Source: J038 sp034437535 (GTDB lineage: Bacteria > Chloroflexota > Anaerolineae > Aggregatilineales > Phototrophicaceae). From it: DNA of 30,900 nt. The DNA lies in the NCBI GenBank assembly GCA_034437535.1, contig DAOTTZ010000079.1:1-30900 (forward strand). The letters run 5' to 3'. Position numbers and translations under genes: made by a program. Positions 15,241 to 22,749 of the stretch are shown piece by piece (the stretch's first letter is position 1; the number at the start of each line of letters is the position of its first letter). The notes below the pieces were generated by a model. That model was not told the DNA's origin and did no database searches. It worked only from the letters and a program-made list of their open reading frames with translations.

Positions 15241-16374
15241 ATGTACCGTCGAATCATAGCAATCTTGACTCTGTTAGCTTTAATGGCCCTGAGCTTACCC
15301 GCCGGGGCACAGGATGATGACGATGACCTGGAAACCATCGACTACTTCCTGACGTTTGTACCCAACATCCAATTTGCGCCGGTTTACCTGGCGGAGCCAT
15401 ACCTCAACGAGGCCGGGTATACGATGGATCTGCGGTATGGTGAGGAAAATGTCGGCGTTGATCTCATCGCCAATGAAAATGCCGACTTCGGCATGATTAG
15501 CGGCGAGCAGGTCTTGATGGCACGAGCGGCAGAGCGTCCGGTCGTGTACGTTTACGAGTGGTTCCAGGAATATCCCATCGGCATCGTCATCCCGGATACG
15601 ACTGATGCGGAAACCGTCGCTGACCTGGAAGGGTTGAAAGTCGGTGTGCCGGGGCGTTTCGGCGCGACTTACAGCGGCCTGACGGCTATCTTATCCGCCA
15701 ATGACCTGACCGAACAAGACATCGACCTGGAGACCATCGGTTTTGCCGCGCCGGATGTGGTGTGCGTGGGCGGCGTGGATGCCAGCGCGATCTACGTCAA
15801 CAATGAACCGTTGCAGATTCAACGCCGGGCCGATGCAGGCGATTGCGGCGACATCACCGGCGTGAGCGTCTTACGTGTGTCGGATTTTGCGGACATCGTT
15901 TCCAACGGGATCGTGACCAGCGAAGCCATGATCGAACAGGATCCCGACCTGGTGCGCGTGATGCTGGCCGCGTATGATAATGCCCTGCGTGATAGCATCA
16001 ACAACCCGGCACAGGCTTATCTGGATAGCGTCGAGTTTGTCGAAGGTCTGCCGATCAACGATGAATTCGAAGCCTTCTTGCAAGATGCCAGCGCGGACTT
16101 CGAGGCGTTGGCGGCGGAAGAAGACATCACCCGTGAGATGATCGCGGAACAACGTCAAGCCGTGTTAGATGAAGCCCTGACGACCTTTGACAGCGACATC
16201 ACCATTCAGTTCGAGGTGTTCATCGCCACGATTGCGCTGTGGGATGCCGACGAATTAGGTTTTACCGAGCCGGAATCCTGGGAGGAGACGTTAGCCATCG
16301 TCAATCAGATGGGATCGTTGGTGGCCGAAGTCGAAGACCTAGAGGCGGCTTATACCAACGATTATCTGCCGTGA
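15241..16374 (+). CDS. ribY: ABC transporter substrate-binding protein, probable riboflavin-binding (RibY-type)
   Basis: A 377-residue secreted protein with a signal peptide (RRIIAILTLLALMALSLP, cleavage near AGA-Q) and an NMT1/THI5-like periplasmic-binding fold: a first strand with YFLTFVPNIQFAPVYLAEPY, then DLIANENADFGMISGEQVLMARA and DLEGLKVGVPGRFGATYSG. The THI5/NMT1 group binds pyrimidine, thiamine-like or flavin ligands, and RibY of Chloroflexus belongs here. The aromatic residues early in the mature protein and around VYVYEWFQEYP could stack on an isoalloxazine ring (inference). There is no lipobox Cys after the signal peptide, so it is not an obvious lipoprotein. AAGGATG precedes the ATG. 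Its stop overlaps the ATPase start. Confidence 0.88.
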   Translation: MYRRIIAILTLLALMALSLPAGAQDDDDDLETIDYFLTFVPNIQFAPVYLAEPYLNEAGYTMDLRYGEENVGVDLIANENADFGMISGEQVLMARAAERPVVYVYEWFQEYPIGIVIPDTTDAETVADLEGLKVGVPGRFGATYSGLTAILSANDLTEQDIDLETIGFAAPDVVCVGGVDASAIYVNNEPLQIQRRADAGDCGDITGVSVLRVSDFADIVSNGIVTSEAMIEQDPDLVRVMLAAYDNALRDSINNPAQAYLDSVEFVEGLPINDEFEAFLQDASADFEALAAEEDITREMIAEQRQAVLDEALTTFDSDITIQFEVFIATIALWDADELGFTEPESWEETLAIVNQMGSLVAEVEDLEAAYTNDYLP

Positions 16375-17132
16375 GCGCAAGCCTGACCGCACAGGAAGTC
16401 GTCGTCCAATTCGGCGACTTCCACGCACTGGGGCCAATCTCGTTTACGATTGTACCCGGTCAATTGATCGCGCTGGTCGGGCCGAGTGGATGCGGCAAAA
16501 GCACACTCATCCGCGCCTTTGCCGGGTTAGAACCGCCGACCAGCGGGCGCGTGTTGATCGACGATCAACCCATCGTGAAGCCATCGCCGCGCATTCGCCT
16601 GATGTTTCAATCCGCCAACCTGATGCCCTGGCGTACCGTACAGGACAATATCGCGCTCCCGCTGGAATTAGAGGGCATGGGCAAAGCCGACCGTTACCAG
16701 CGGGTGGCGCAATTACTGCCGATGTTGGGCTTAGAAGGCTTCGAGACGACGCGGCCCCATGCGCTTTCCGGCGGGATGGCGCAACGAGTCGCGCTGGGGC
16801 GCGTGTTGATCCAGGAGCCGGATGTGCTCTTGCTCGATGAACCGTTCGGTGCGCTGGACGCGCTCACGCGAGAGACGATCAGCATGGACTTGCTGGCAAT
16901 GCTCCGGCAGACCAGGCGCACCGTCATCATGGTGACGCACGACATCAACGAGGCGGTTCTGCTGGCAGATCGCGTGCTGGTAATGAGCCAGCGACCGGGC
17001 CGGTTGGTGACCGATGTCATCATCACCTTGCCGCGCCCGCGTCATCTAGCGCAGATGTACCAGCCGGCTTTCGCAGAACTCGCGCAGACCGTCCGCGCTG
17101 GCATCGACAAGGCCGGGCTTAACCGGCCCTGA
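16371..17132 (+). CDS. ABC transporter ATP-binding protein of the riboflavin importer operon
   Basis: A 253-residue nucleotide-binding subunit with all standard motifs: Walker A GPSGCGKST (37-45), Q-loop at about 80 (LMFQSANLMPW), signature LSGGMAQRVALGR (from 132), Walker B VLLLDEPFGALDAL (from 152) and the switch His (VIMVTHDINEAV). It is of the SsuB/TauB/nitrate type that partners with NMT1-like binding proteins. I chose GTG 16371: it overlaps the binding-protein stop as GTGA, a classic coupling arrangement, and gives a normal N-terminus (ASLTAQEVVVQFG). The longer frame from 16239 lies inside the binding-protein gene. It ends 14 bases inside the convergent YihY gene. Confidence 0.93.
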   Translation: MSASLTAQEVVVQFGDFHALGPISFTIVPGQLIALVGPSGCGKSTLIRAFAGLEPPTSGRVLIDDQPIVKPSPRIRLMFQSANLMPWRTVQDNIALPLELEGMGKADRYQRVAQLLPMLGLEGFETTRPHALSGGMAQRVALGRVLIQEPDVLLLDEPFGALDALTRETISMDLLAMLRQTRRTVIMVTHDINEAVLLADRVLVMSQRPGRLVTDVIITLPRPRHLAQMYQPAFAELAQTVRAGIDKAGLNRP

Positions 17133-18009
17133 GCCGGTCGTCAGATCGCGTATCGTCGGTTGGCTCATCGGTGTAGACCATCTCAAACGCCTGGGTGAAT
17201 TCCGCCCCAAAGAGAAAAATCATCGCGGTGTAGTAAATCCACAACAGAATGACAATAACCGCGCCTGCCGCGCCATAGGCCGATGCGACCGTGCTATTTT
17301 CCAGGTAGAGTGTGATTCCATGCTGGCCGACGGTAAAGAGAATCGCCGTGACGACCGACCCCACCCAGATGCTATACCAACCCATTTTTTTATCCGGCAA
17401 GTAGCGAAAGACCAGGCTGACAATCATTGATCCGGTCGCAATCATCGCCAGGACGTTTAACACCTGGAGCGTTGTAGCGGTGCTGGCTCCTAAATCATTG
17501 GTGAATGAGATCACCAATGCGATCATCGTGTTGAAGATCTGCGAAGCCAGGATCAACAGCACGACGCCGACCACCCCTACCGCCGCAAACAACCGATCTT
17601 GCAGGAACTTTCGCAATGTCGTCACCAGACGATCATCTTCTGTTTCGTCCACATTCCAGATGCGATTCAACGATTCTTTCAATTGGAAGAAGATATTGGT
17701 AGATGCGATCAACAATAAGATAATGCTAAAGACCGTCGCCAGGATGCCGCCATCACCGCCATAAGTGGCTTTTAACACGGTCTGGATGAGTTCGCCACTT
17801 CCATCACCCAGTTGTTGGGATACACCATTCACGACTTGCTGTTGCACTTCTGACTGGCCGAAGAATAGGCCAGCAATCGTAATGGTGATAATCAGCAAGG
17901 GGGCCAGCGAGAGCAAGCCGTAATAGGCCAGCGCGGCGGCCTGCCGCGAGACTTTGTCTTCAAAAAAGGCGAGGAAGGCCCGGCGGAATACGTTAAAGAT
18001 AGCAGTCAT
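17119..18009 (-). CDS. YihY/BrkB-family membrane protein
   Basis: A 296-residue inner-membrane protein of the YihY/virulence-factor-BrkB family (formerly misnamed RNase BN). It opens with the typical DKVSRQAAALAYYGLLSLAPLL, followed by hydrophobic helices at about 30-50, 90-110, 138-165, 185-208, 213-235 and 246-270. The conserved SxNIFFQLKESLNRIWNV segment (about 104-121) and the family-typical RYLPDKKMGWYSIWVGS loop (about 203-219) are present. The C-terminal tail is short and charged. Family function is not settled; a role in envelope lipid or solute movement has been suggested. Its 3' end overlaps the ABC ATPase gene by 14 bases in convergent orientation. AGGT lies before the ATG. Confidence 0.9.
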   Translation of the reverse strand: MTAIFNVFRRAFLAFFEDKVSRQAAALAYYGLLSLAPLLIITITIAGLFFGQSEVQQQVVNGVSQQLGDGSGELIQTVLKATYGGDGGILATVFSIILLLIASTNIFFQLKESLNRIWNVDETEDDRLVTTLRKFLQDRLFAAVGVVGVVLLILASQIFNTMIALVISFTNDLGASTATTLQVLNVLAMIATGSMIVSLVFRYLPDKKMGWYSIWVGSVVTAILFTVGQHGITLYLENSTVASAYGAAGAVIVILLWIYYTAMIFLFGAEFTQAFEMVYTDEPTDDTRSDDRLRAG

Positions 18010-18074
18010 TGACTTACCTGATTTCCAAACATCGCCTTTAACGTATCACATCCACCTGGCCGGGTGCATGAACA

Positions 18075-18096
18075 GGACGGTCACAGTGTACCGTCC
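18075..18096 (-). terminator. Possible terminator hairpin after the receiver-GAF gene
   Basis: A 7-bp stem (GGACGGT / ACCGTCC, 8-base loop) lies just past the stop of the minus-strand gene at 18104. No T-run follows, so it is weak. Confidence 0.35.
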
Positions 18097-18103
18097 ATCT
18101 GAC

Positions 18104-18955
18104 CTATGCTTTTAATTCTTTGTTGAGTGCGTTCGCCAATTGTGCCGCGACCAATTCCAGCATCAAGATGTGTTCTTGCGTGATACTGCCGGGTACATCA
18201 CGGCAGGCGGCGATCACACCGAATTGTTTACCGGCAAAGCCGACCGGCACGCACGAGATTGCGCCCAGCCGCCCCCGCGCTACCAGCGGATGATTGGGCT
18301 TGTCTTCCGGCGCGGCGATGCGACTCTGGCCGTTTTGTGCCACCCACCCCATCAGGTCATCAGCGTCGGATTTTTTCGGCGCAATCGACGTGATCGTATT
18401 CGGCCCGACCTGCGCCCGGATGTATAACTCTAACGGATCGGTCTTCTCGATGTGATAATAGGCCACGTAGTCGTACCCCATTTCCAGCACCGATTGTACG
18501 GTCGCCTCTTGCTTGCCGATGCTCCCGACCGCTTCTTTCATCGTCTTGTTGATGGAGCGCACCGCTGGCAGGCTATCGCTACGCAAAGTTTCCATCCGGC
18601 GGTCGGCGATCATCTTCTCGATACGCCGCTTGAGGTCGTCATTTTTGAACGGTTCGGTGCTCATCTCATCGGCTTGCCCCGGCATCCCGAAGTCGGCATC
18701 TTCATCGACCAGCACGATCAACAGGCGCGGGTACTTCTGCCGGATGAGCGCGACATAGTCATGAATGTCTTCGTCCAAGTTATTGTCGATCACGAACACA
18801 TCGACATGATTGTCTTTATCCGCCAGGATATTGCTAGCTTCGTCCAGGCTGGGCACAACACCGACGTTAAAACCGCCGGCTTCTTCCAGATTATTACCAT
18901 AACGCTCGACGTGCTCTGCACGGACGGCGACGAGTAAATCCACTACTGGGGGCAT
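18104..18955 (-). CDS. Degenerate receiver plus GAF-domain protein
   Basis: A 283-residue cytosolic protein. Residues 1-118 have a receiver-like fold with the central strand VDVFVIDNNLDED (Asp near 56), but the N-terminal acidic pair is missing (first strand DLLVAVRAEHVERYG) and the late conserved Lys is replaced (STEPF where KPF is usual). Phosphorylation is therefore doubtful. Residues 135-283 form a GAF domain (VQSVLEMGYDYVAYYHIEK ... GRLGAISCVPVGFAGKQFGVIAACRD ... LMLELVAAQLANAL). There is no output domain. It may bind a small ligand or a partner protein. The gene diverges from the UbiA gene, with AAGGATC before the start. Confidence 0.75.
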   Translation of the reverse strand: MPPVVDLLVAVRAEHVERYGNNLEEAGGFNVGVVPSLDEASNILADKDNHVDVFVIDNNLDEDIHDYVALIRQKYPRLLIVLVDEDADFGMPGQADEMSTEPFKNDDLKRRIEKMIADRRMETLRSDSLPAVRSINKTMKEAVGSIGKQEATVQSVLEMGYDYVAYYHIEKTDPLELYIRAQVGPNTITSIAPKKSDADDLMGWVAQNGQSRIAAPEDKPNHPLVARGRLGAISCVPVGFAGKQFGVIAACRDVPGSITQEHILMLELVAAQLANALNKELKA

Positions 18956-19119
18956 GATCGATCCTTGTCTATAATCATGATATAGAGTCCATGTTAACGC
19001 GAATCAAACCGGGCTGGCAAGTGTACTCAGTCTGCTGGTCGAAGATCAACCGTAACACCTGCCGCGCTGGTGTGTTATCTTTAACGACGCTCTCATCATC
19101 TTAAAGAGAAGGATACACA

Positions 19120-20049
19120 ATGGCGCGTATTAATACAACTAATCCGCATCAAACCGGGACGCTGGCCGCTTTGATCGGTCTCACCCGTTGGAAGGAGCAA
19201 CTACCGTTCGCGACGCTGACGTTCTTAGGCGGCTTGATCGCCTTCAGCGTAGCGGATGACGTGACGCTGGATTGGCGGTTGTTCGCGGTGGCCCTGGCGA
19301 ACTTCCTCACCGTGACCTTTGCCTTCATGATTAACGACATGGAAGACGCCGAAGACGACGCGAAAAATCCGCGTAGCGCGGCCCGCAACCCGATCACCAA
19401 TGGTTCGCTTGATATGCGGACGGCCTGGATCGCATGTGCGGTCGTGGTGGCCGTGTCGGTCGGTCTGTTCGCGGTCGGTGGTTTGGGGGTGCTGGTCGTC
19501 GGCGCGGTGAACCTGACGCTGTCGTTCCTCTATTCCTGGAAGCCGGTTCGCCTGAAGTCATCAAGCATCGGGCTGGATGTCGTGTCGCATACGCTGATGC
19601 TAGGCGGATTGTTGCCGTTGGCCGGGTATCTGGTCTATAGCACCAGCCTGCATCCGGCGATTCTGTTCATGGTGGCGGCGGCCACGCTCGGCTCTACCTA
19701 CGGCCAGCTTTACAACCAGATTCGAGATTATGACGCGGATACCCAGGCCGGCATCGTCAACGTGACGACGCGCCTGGGCAAACAGACAACCTGGGTGCTG
19801 GCTTATCTCGCCATCGGCTTGACGCTGGTGTGTGGTGTGCTGGCCTTCAGCTATATGACGTTCCCGGCGTGGTTATGGTTGGTCGCTGGCAGTTCGACCG
19901 TCATCGGCTTCGGGGGTGCCTTGCTCTTGCAAAACACCGCCGACGCCAGCGGCAAAGAAGCCCTCGACCTGACCGGCAAACTTCAGCCGGGGTTCTGGTT
20001 CGCCTTCAGCGTGACGATTACCGCGTGGATCATCTGGGCCATGATTTAA
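19120..20049 (+). CDS. UbiA-family prenyltransferase
   Basis: A 309-residue membrane enzyme with about eight or nine hydrophobic helices and both Asp-rich motifs that bind the Mg2+-prenyl diphosphate: NDMEDAEDD (72-80) and NQIRDYDADTQAG (about 200-212). The family joins a prenyl chain to an aromatic or glycerol-phosphate acceptor, as in menaquinone, ubiquinone, chlorophyll or lipid synthesis. The second motif (DYDADTQAGIVNVTTRLG) is like MenA and related quinone enzymes, but no quinone gene is adjacent, so the acceptor is open. GAGAAGGA precedes the ATG. The stop overlaps by four bases with the convergent histidine kinase stop. Confidence 0.88.
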   Translation: MARINTTNPHQTGTLAALIGLTRWKEQLPFATLTFLGGLIAFSVADDVTLDWRLFAVALANFLTVTFAFMINDMEDAEDDAKNPRSAARNPITNGSLDMRTAWIACAVVVAVSVGLFAVGGLGVLVVGAVNLTLSFLYSWKPVRLKSSSIGLDVVSHTLMLGGLLPLAGYLVYSTSLHPAILFMVAAATLGSTYGQLYNQIRDYDADTQAGIVNVTTRLGKQTTWVLAYLAIGLTLVCGVLAFSYMTFPAWLWLVAGSSTVIGFGGALLLQNTADASGKEALDLTGKLQPGFWFAFSVTITAWIIWAMI

Positions 20050-21689
20050 TCGTGCTCGGTGCTGATGTCCCGCCGGATCTCCTCCGGCGGGTTCAGCGGG
20101 AACTTCAGGCCGAACACACTGCCTTTATCAACTTCACTACGCAGGTAGACCGCCCCGCCATGTGCCACTGCCACACTCTGGGCAATCGCTAACCCTAGCC
20201 CGCTCCCCTGGGCTTTGTCGCCTTCCACCCGGTAGAAGCGGTCAAACACGCGGGCTTGTGCCGGCACCGGGATCCCTGGCCCGTCATCGTGGACTTCGAT
20301 TACCAGCATCTCGTCGTGATCTTGCACCCGGAGCTTGATCGTCCCGTTTTCCGGCGTGACTTTGGCCGCGTTCATCAAGTAATGATGCACCGCCAGCTTG
20401 AACCAGCGCACATCGGCATGGAGGACGGACACATCCGAATTAACCTGAAAATCAAGTGTAAGGTGTGTGGTCACCTGCCGGTCGGCACTCTCGTTGATGA
20501 CCTCTTGCAAGACATCGAGCAGGTTAAACGGACGCACCCGGAAGTTATAGCCACTCTCGATATGTTCCAGATGAAGCAAATCATCAATGAGCGACCGTAA
20601 ACGCTCCAGGCCGTCTAAGGCCAGGTCGATGACCTCATCCAGGTCTTCGTCACGCTCGATCAAGATTTTATCCAGCGTGATGATGCTACTATAGGCCACA
20701 CTCAGCGGATTGCGCATGTCGTGGCTGGCCGCCTGCATGAACTCCGCCCGTGCAATTTCTGCCCGGCGCAGATGTGTGACGTCCTTGAGCACGATCACCC
20801 AGCCGTCTTGCTCCACGACCTTTTCAAAGCCGCTATCCGCCAGGATCGGGTTAACGACCACCGCAATCACCCGGTCATCACCCAATGTCGCCTGGAACGC
20901 CTTGTCTTCGCCCCGCTCACGAGAGGCCAACGCCCGCAGGAGTTGGTTACGGATGTGCCAGTTGATCGGGGCTTCGCGCAAGGGCACGTCGATCAATTGT
21001 GTGCGCGTCACCCCAAGCAGACGCTCCGCCGCCTGATTCGCCAGCTTAATCTTGCTGGATTTATCGGTCGCCAGGATGCCATCAGACGTGGAATGCAAGA
21101 CCGCTTCGATGCGTTCGCGCTCTTCGATGCTCTGTGAGAACAAGCGGGCATTTTCCAGCGCGACACCGACAGTATCCGCCACCACCCGCAAAACAGCCAC
21201 GATCTCATCGTCGAAGCTATGCGGTTCGTTACTCATGATGCTGAGGATACCGATGATTCGCCCGCGTGCGTGCATCGGGGCCATCGCAATCGACCGGAAA
21301 TGCTCATCACGGAAGCTCGGCACCGCGTAATCTTCGGTACCGGTTAGCGTGTTATAAACCACCACGTCATCTTTTTCCACCACCTGCCCAGACATCCCCT
21401 CTCCCAGTGGGATCCGCATCGGGTTGCTGACGACAAAATCATGGATCCAGCCGCGTTGCGCCCGCAAGACCAGTTCACCGGCGTCTTCGTCAATCAAGCT
21501 GATGCCGCTGGCTTCCGCATCGACGATTTCCAGCGCGATTTCCAGCGCGGTTTCCAGCGTCTTGTCGATGTCGAGCGACTGCCCGACCACGCTCGTGACG
21601 ACGTTAATGGCGGCCATCTGGTTCGTCCGCCGCTTGACTTCCTGCAATAGTTGTCTGTTTTGTTCGCTCAAGGTTACGTCTCTTGCCAT
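20046..21689 (-). CDS. Soluble GAF-PAS sensor histidine kinase
   Basis: A 547-residue hybrid-free histidine kinase without membrane segments. Order: a short N-terminal coiled helix (SEQNRQLLQEVKRRTNQM), a GAF domain (about 28-180, with GEGMSGQVVEKDDVVVYN and SIMSNEPHSF), a PAS domain (about 190-310, STSDGILATDKSSKIKLANQ), HisKA with the phospho-acceptor His323 (ASHDMRNPLS), then the ATPase domain with N-box (HHYLMNAAKVTPENG), G1 (HDDGPGIP), F-box (VFDRFYR) and G2 (GSGLGLAIAQSV). I chose ATG 21689 over frames opening at 21743 and 21725, because a TATAAT box (21731-21726) lies between them. It should sense a cytosolic or redox signal; no full response regulator is adjacent. Confidence 0.92.
   Translation of the reverse strand: MARDVTLSEQNRQLLQEVKRRTNQMAAINVVTSVVGQSLDIDKTLETALEIALEIVDAEASGISLIDEDAGELVLRAQRGWIHDFVVSNPMRIPLGEGMSGQVVEKDDVVVYNTLTGTEDYAVPSFRDEHFRSIAMAPMHARGRIIGILSIMSNEPHSFDDEIVAVLRVVADTVGVALENARLFSQSIEERERIEAVLHSTSDGILATDKSSKIKLANQAAERLLGVTRTQLIDVPLREAPINWHIRNQLLRALASRERGEDKAFQATLGDDRVIAVVVNPILADSGFEKVVEQDGWVIVLKDVTHLRRAEIARAEFMQAASHDMRNPLSVAYSSIITLDKILIERDEDLDEVIDLALDGLERLRSLIDDLLHLEHIESGYNFRVRPFNLLDVLQEVINESADRQVTTHLTLDFQVNSDVSVLHADVRWFKLAVHHYLMNAAKVTPENGTIKLRVQDHDEMLVIEVHDDGPGIPVPAQARVFDRFYRVEGDKAQGSGLGLAIAQSVAVAHGGAVYLRSEVDKGSVFGLKFPLNPPEEIRRDISTEHD
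20069..20091 (+). terminator. Possible terminator hairpin for the UbiA gene, inside kinase 3' end
   Basis: CCCGCCGGA pairs perfectly with TCCGGCGGG (9 bp, 5-base loop), 20 bases past the UbiA stop and within the last codons of the convergent kinase. It is followed by TTCAGC and not a T-run. It may end transcription partially; codon constraints alone could also explain it. Confidence 0.35.
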
Positions 21690-21725
21690 TTTGCATCCAG
21701 GGAGGTTGATCAACTCATGCGTCAT

Positions 21726-21731
21726 ATTATA
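21726..21731 (-). promoter_or_regulatory. -10 box (TATAAT) of the histidine kinase gene
   Basis: A perfect TATAAT on the minus strand, 37 bases before ATG 21689. The -35 is weak (TTGATG is 13 bases away, too close). Transcription would start near 21719, inside the longer open frame, which supports the shorter start. Confidence 0.4.
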
Positions 21732-21778
21732 ACGCAAGCTCAATCATCAAGATACACTGCCAAGCAGGTAAATAATGC

Positions 21779-21784
21779 TATAAT
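21779..21784 (+). promoter_or_regulatory. -10 box (TATAAT) of the glycine-rich membrane protein gene
   Basis: A perfect TATAAT on the plus strand, 66 bases before ATG 21851 and back to back with the kinase -10. No clear -35 is visible. Confidence 0.4.
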
Positions 21785-21850
21785 CTTCTTAAGACACGCG
21801 GTCATCTTACATCACTCATGTCATTTTGCCACCAGCAGAAGGATTTTATC

Positions 21851-22726
21851 ATGAGCCAAGATACTATGCACCCATACGACGATCAACCCAAGACAGAACC
21901 TAACCCTGAAGCAGAAGAGTCTACCGGCAAGTTTGGTCAGGCGTTAGGCGGTTGTGTCTTAGCCATCCCTGCCGGGGCTTATGCGGGCGCACTCGTTTTC
22001 GTGCTGAACATTTTCATCTATATCATCGTCTTGACGGTCGATACCGGCCTCATCGGTGGGGAAGACGGCGGCTTGATGGGCTTCATCCTCAACGCCGGGT
22101 TGGTGATCGTGATCGCCGTCGTCGCATCGCCACTTCTATTTTTGGTGGGGCTTTTCCTGGCGGTGGTCGGCGGCATCGGCGGTGGGATCATCGGCGGGAT
22201 CACCGGCATTATCGGGTTTATCACACGGGTGATTTTGCTCTGGCTCCCCAACGGGGTCTCAATGCTGGCGGTGATGGGCGTCACGACGGCGGCTTCTGTC
22301 ATCGCGTTTCACACGCTGGCTATCGAGCAGTATAACCTCTTTGATGAGATGGAATGGTTGGGCACGATCAACCTGATTGCCGCTGGCCTGTTTGGGCTTG
22401 TCATCGGCTTTGCCGTCTCGTTAGATCCAGTAGTGGTCGCATTGGTGGAAGAGCCAGATGAAGATGTGGATGTAGGCCAGGCTTTGATGGCCCCCTGGCG
22501 CGTGATTGGCCGGGTGACAGGCACCGCGCTGGATGCAAGCGACGATGCTGTGAATAAGTACCAGCGTAGTAGCCGACGAAATCGCACACGCCGCACCCTC
22601 AACGATCTAAAAGATGATTCTGATGAACGACTCCGCAACGCCCGCACCGTATCAGAAAAAATGGAAGCCAGGAAATTTAAGGAAGATATTGATAAACTGG
22701 ATCGTGACTTCAAGAAGAACAACTGA
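21851..22726 (+). CDS. Glycine-rich multi-pass membrane protein
   Basis: A 291-residue protein that I do not recognise. A hydrophilic N-terminus (about 1-28, rich in Asp, Glu, Pro) is followed by about five hydrophobic segments between 30 and 190. These include a glycine-zipper stretch (GGIGGGIIGGITGIIGFITR, about 107-126), which favours tight helix packing or self-association. The C-terminal third (about 200-291) is soluble: an acidic patch (EEPDEDVDVGQ), a basic run (SSRRNRTRRTL) and a charged helix ending KFKEDIDKLDRDFKKNN that could be a coiled coil. I chose ATG 21851 because AAGGA lies seven bases upstream. It is read in the same direction as the PLP enzyme 23 bases downstream, so they may be co-transcribed. 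Confidence 0.7.
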   Translation: MSQDTMHPYDDQPKTEPNPEAEESTGKFGQALGGCVLAIPAGAYAGALVFVLNIFIYIIVLTVDTGLIGGEDGGLMGFILNAGLVIVIAVVASPLLFLVGLFLAVVGGIGGGIIGGITGIIGFITRVILLWLPNGVSMLAVMGVTTAASVIAFHTLAIEQYNLFDEMEWLGTINLIAAGLFGLVIGFAVSLDPVVVALVEEPDEDVDVGQALMAPWRVIGRVTGTALDASDDAVNKYQRSSRRNRTRRTLNDLKDDSDERLRNARTVSEKMEARKFKEDIDKLDRDFKKNN

Positions 22727-22749
22727 CGACAAAACCCAAAGGACACACC

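Noticed and set aside
16239..16370. N-terminal extension of the ABC ATPase frame
   Set aside because: It lies inside the binding-protein gene in another frame and would add 44 residues unlike any ATPase; GTG 16371 with a GTGA overlap is the normal start.
18965..18985. Near-palindrome around ATCATGAT upstream of the receiver-GAF gene
   Set aside because: Only the central 8 bases are perfectly symmetrical; the flanks are offset by one, and such AT-rich symmetry is common in promoter regions.
19053..19077. Bulged hairpin TAACACC/GGTGTgTTA upstream of the UbiA gene
   Set aside because: A short, bulged stem without a T-run or a riboswitch-like core; too weak to list as a regulatory element.
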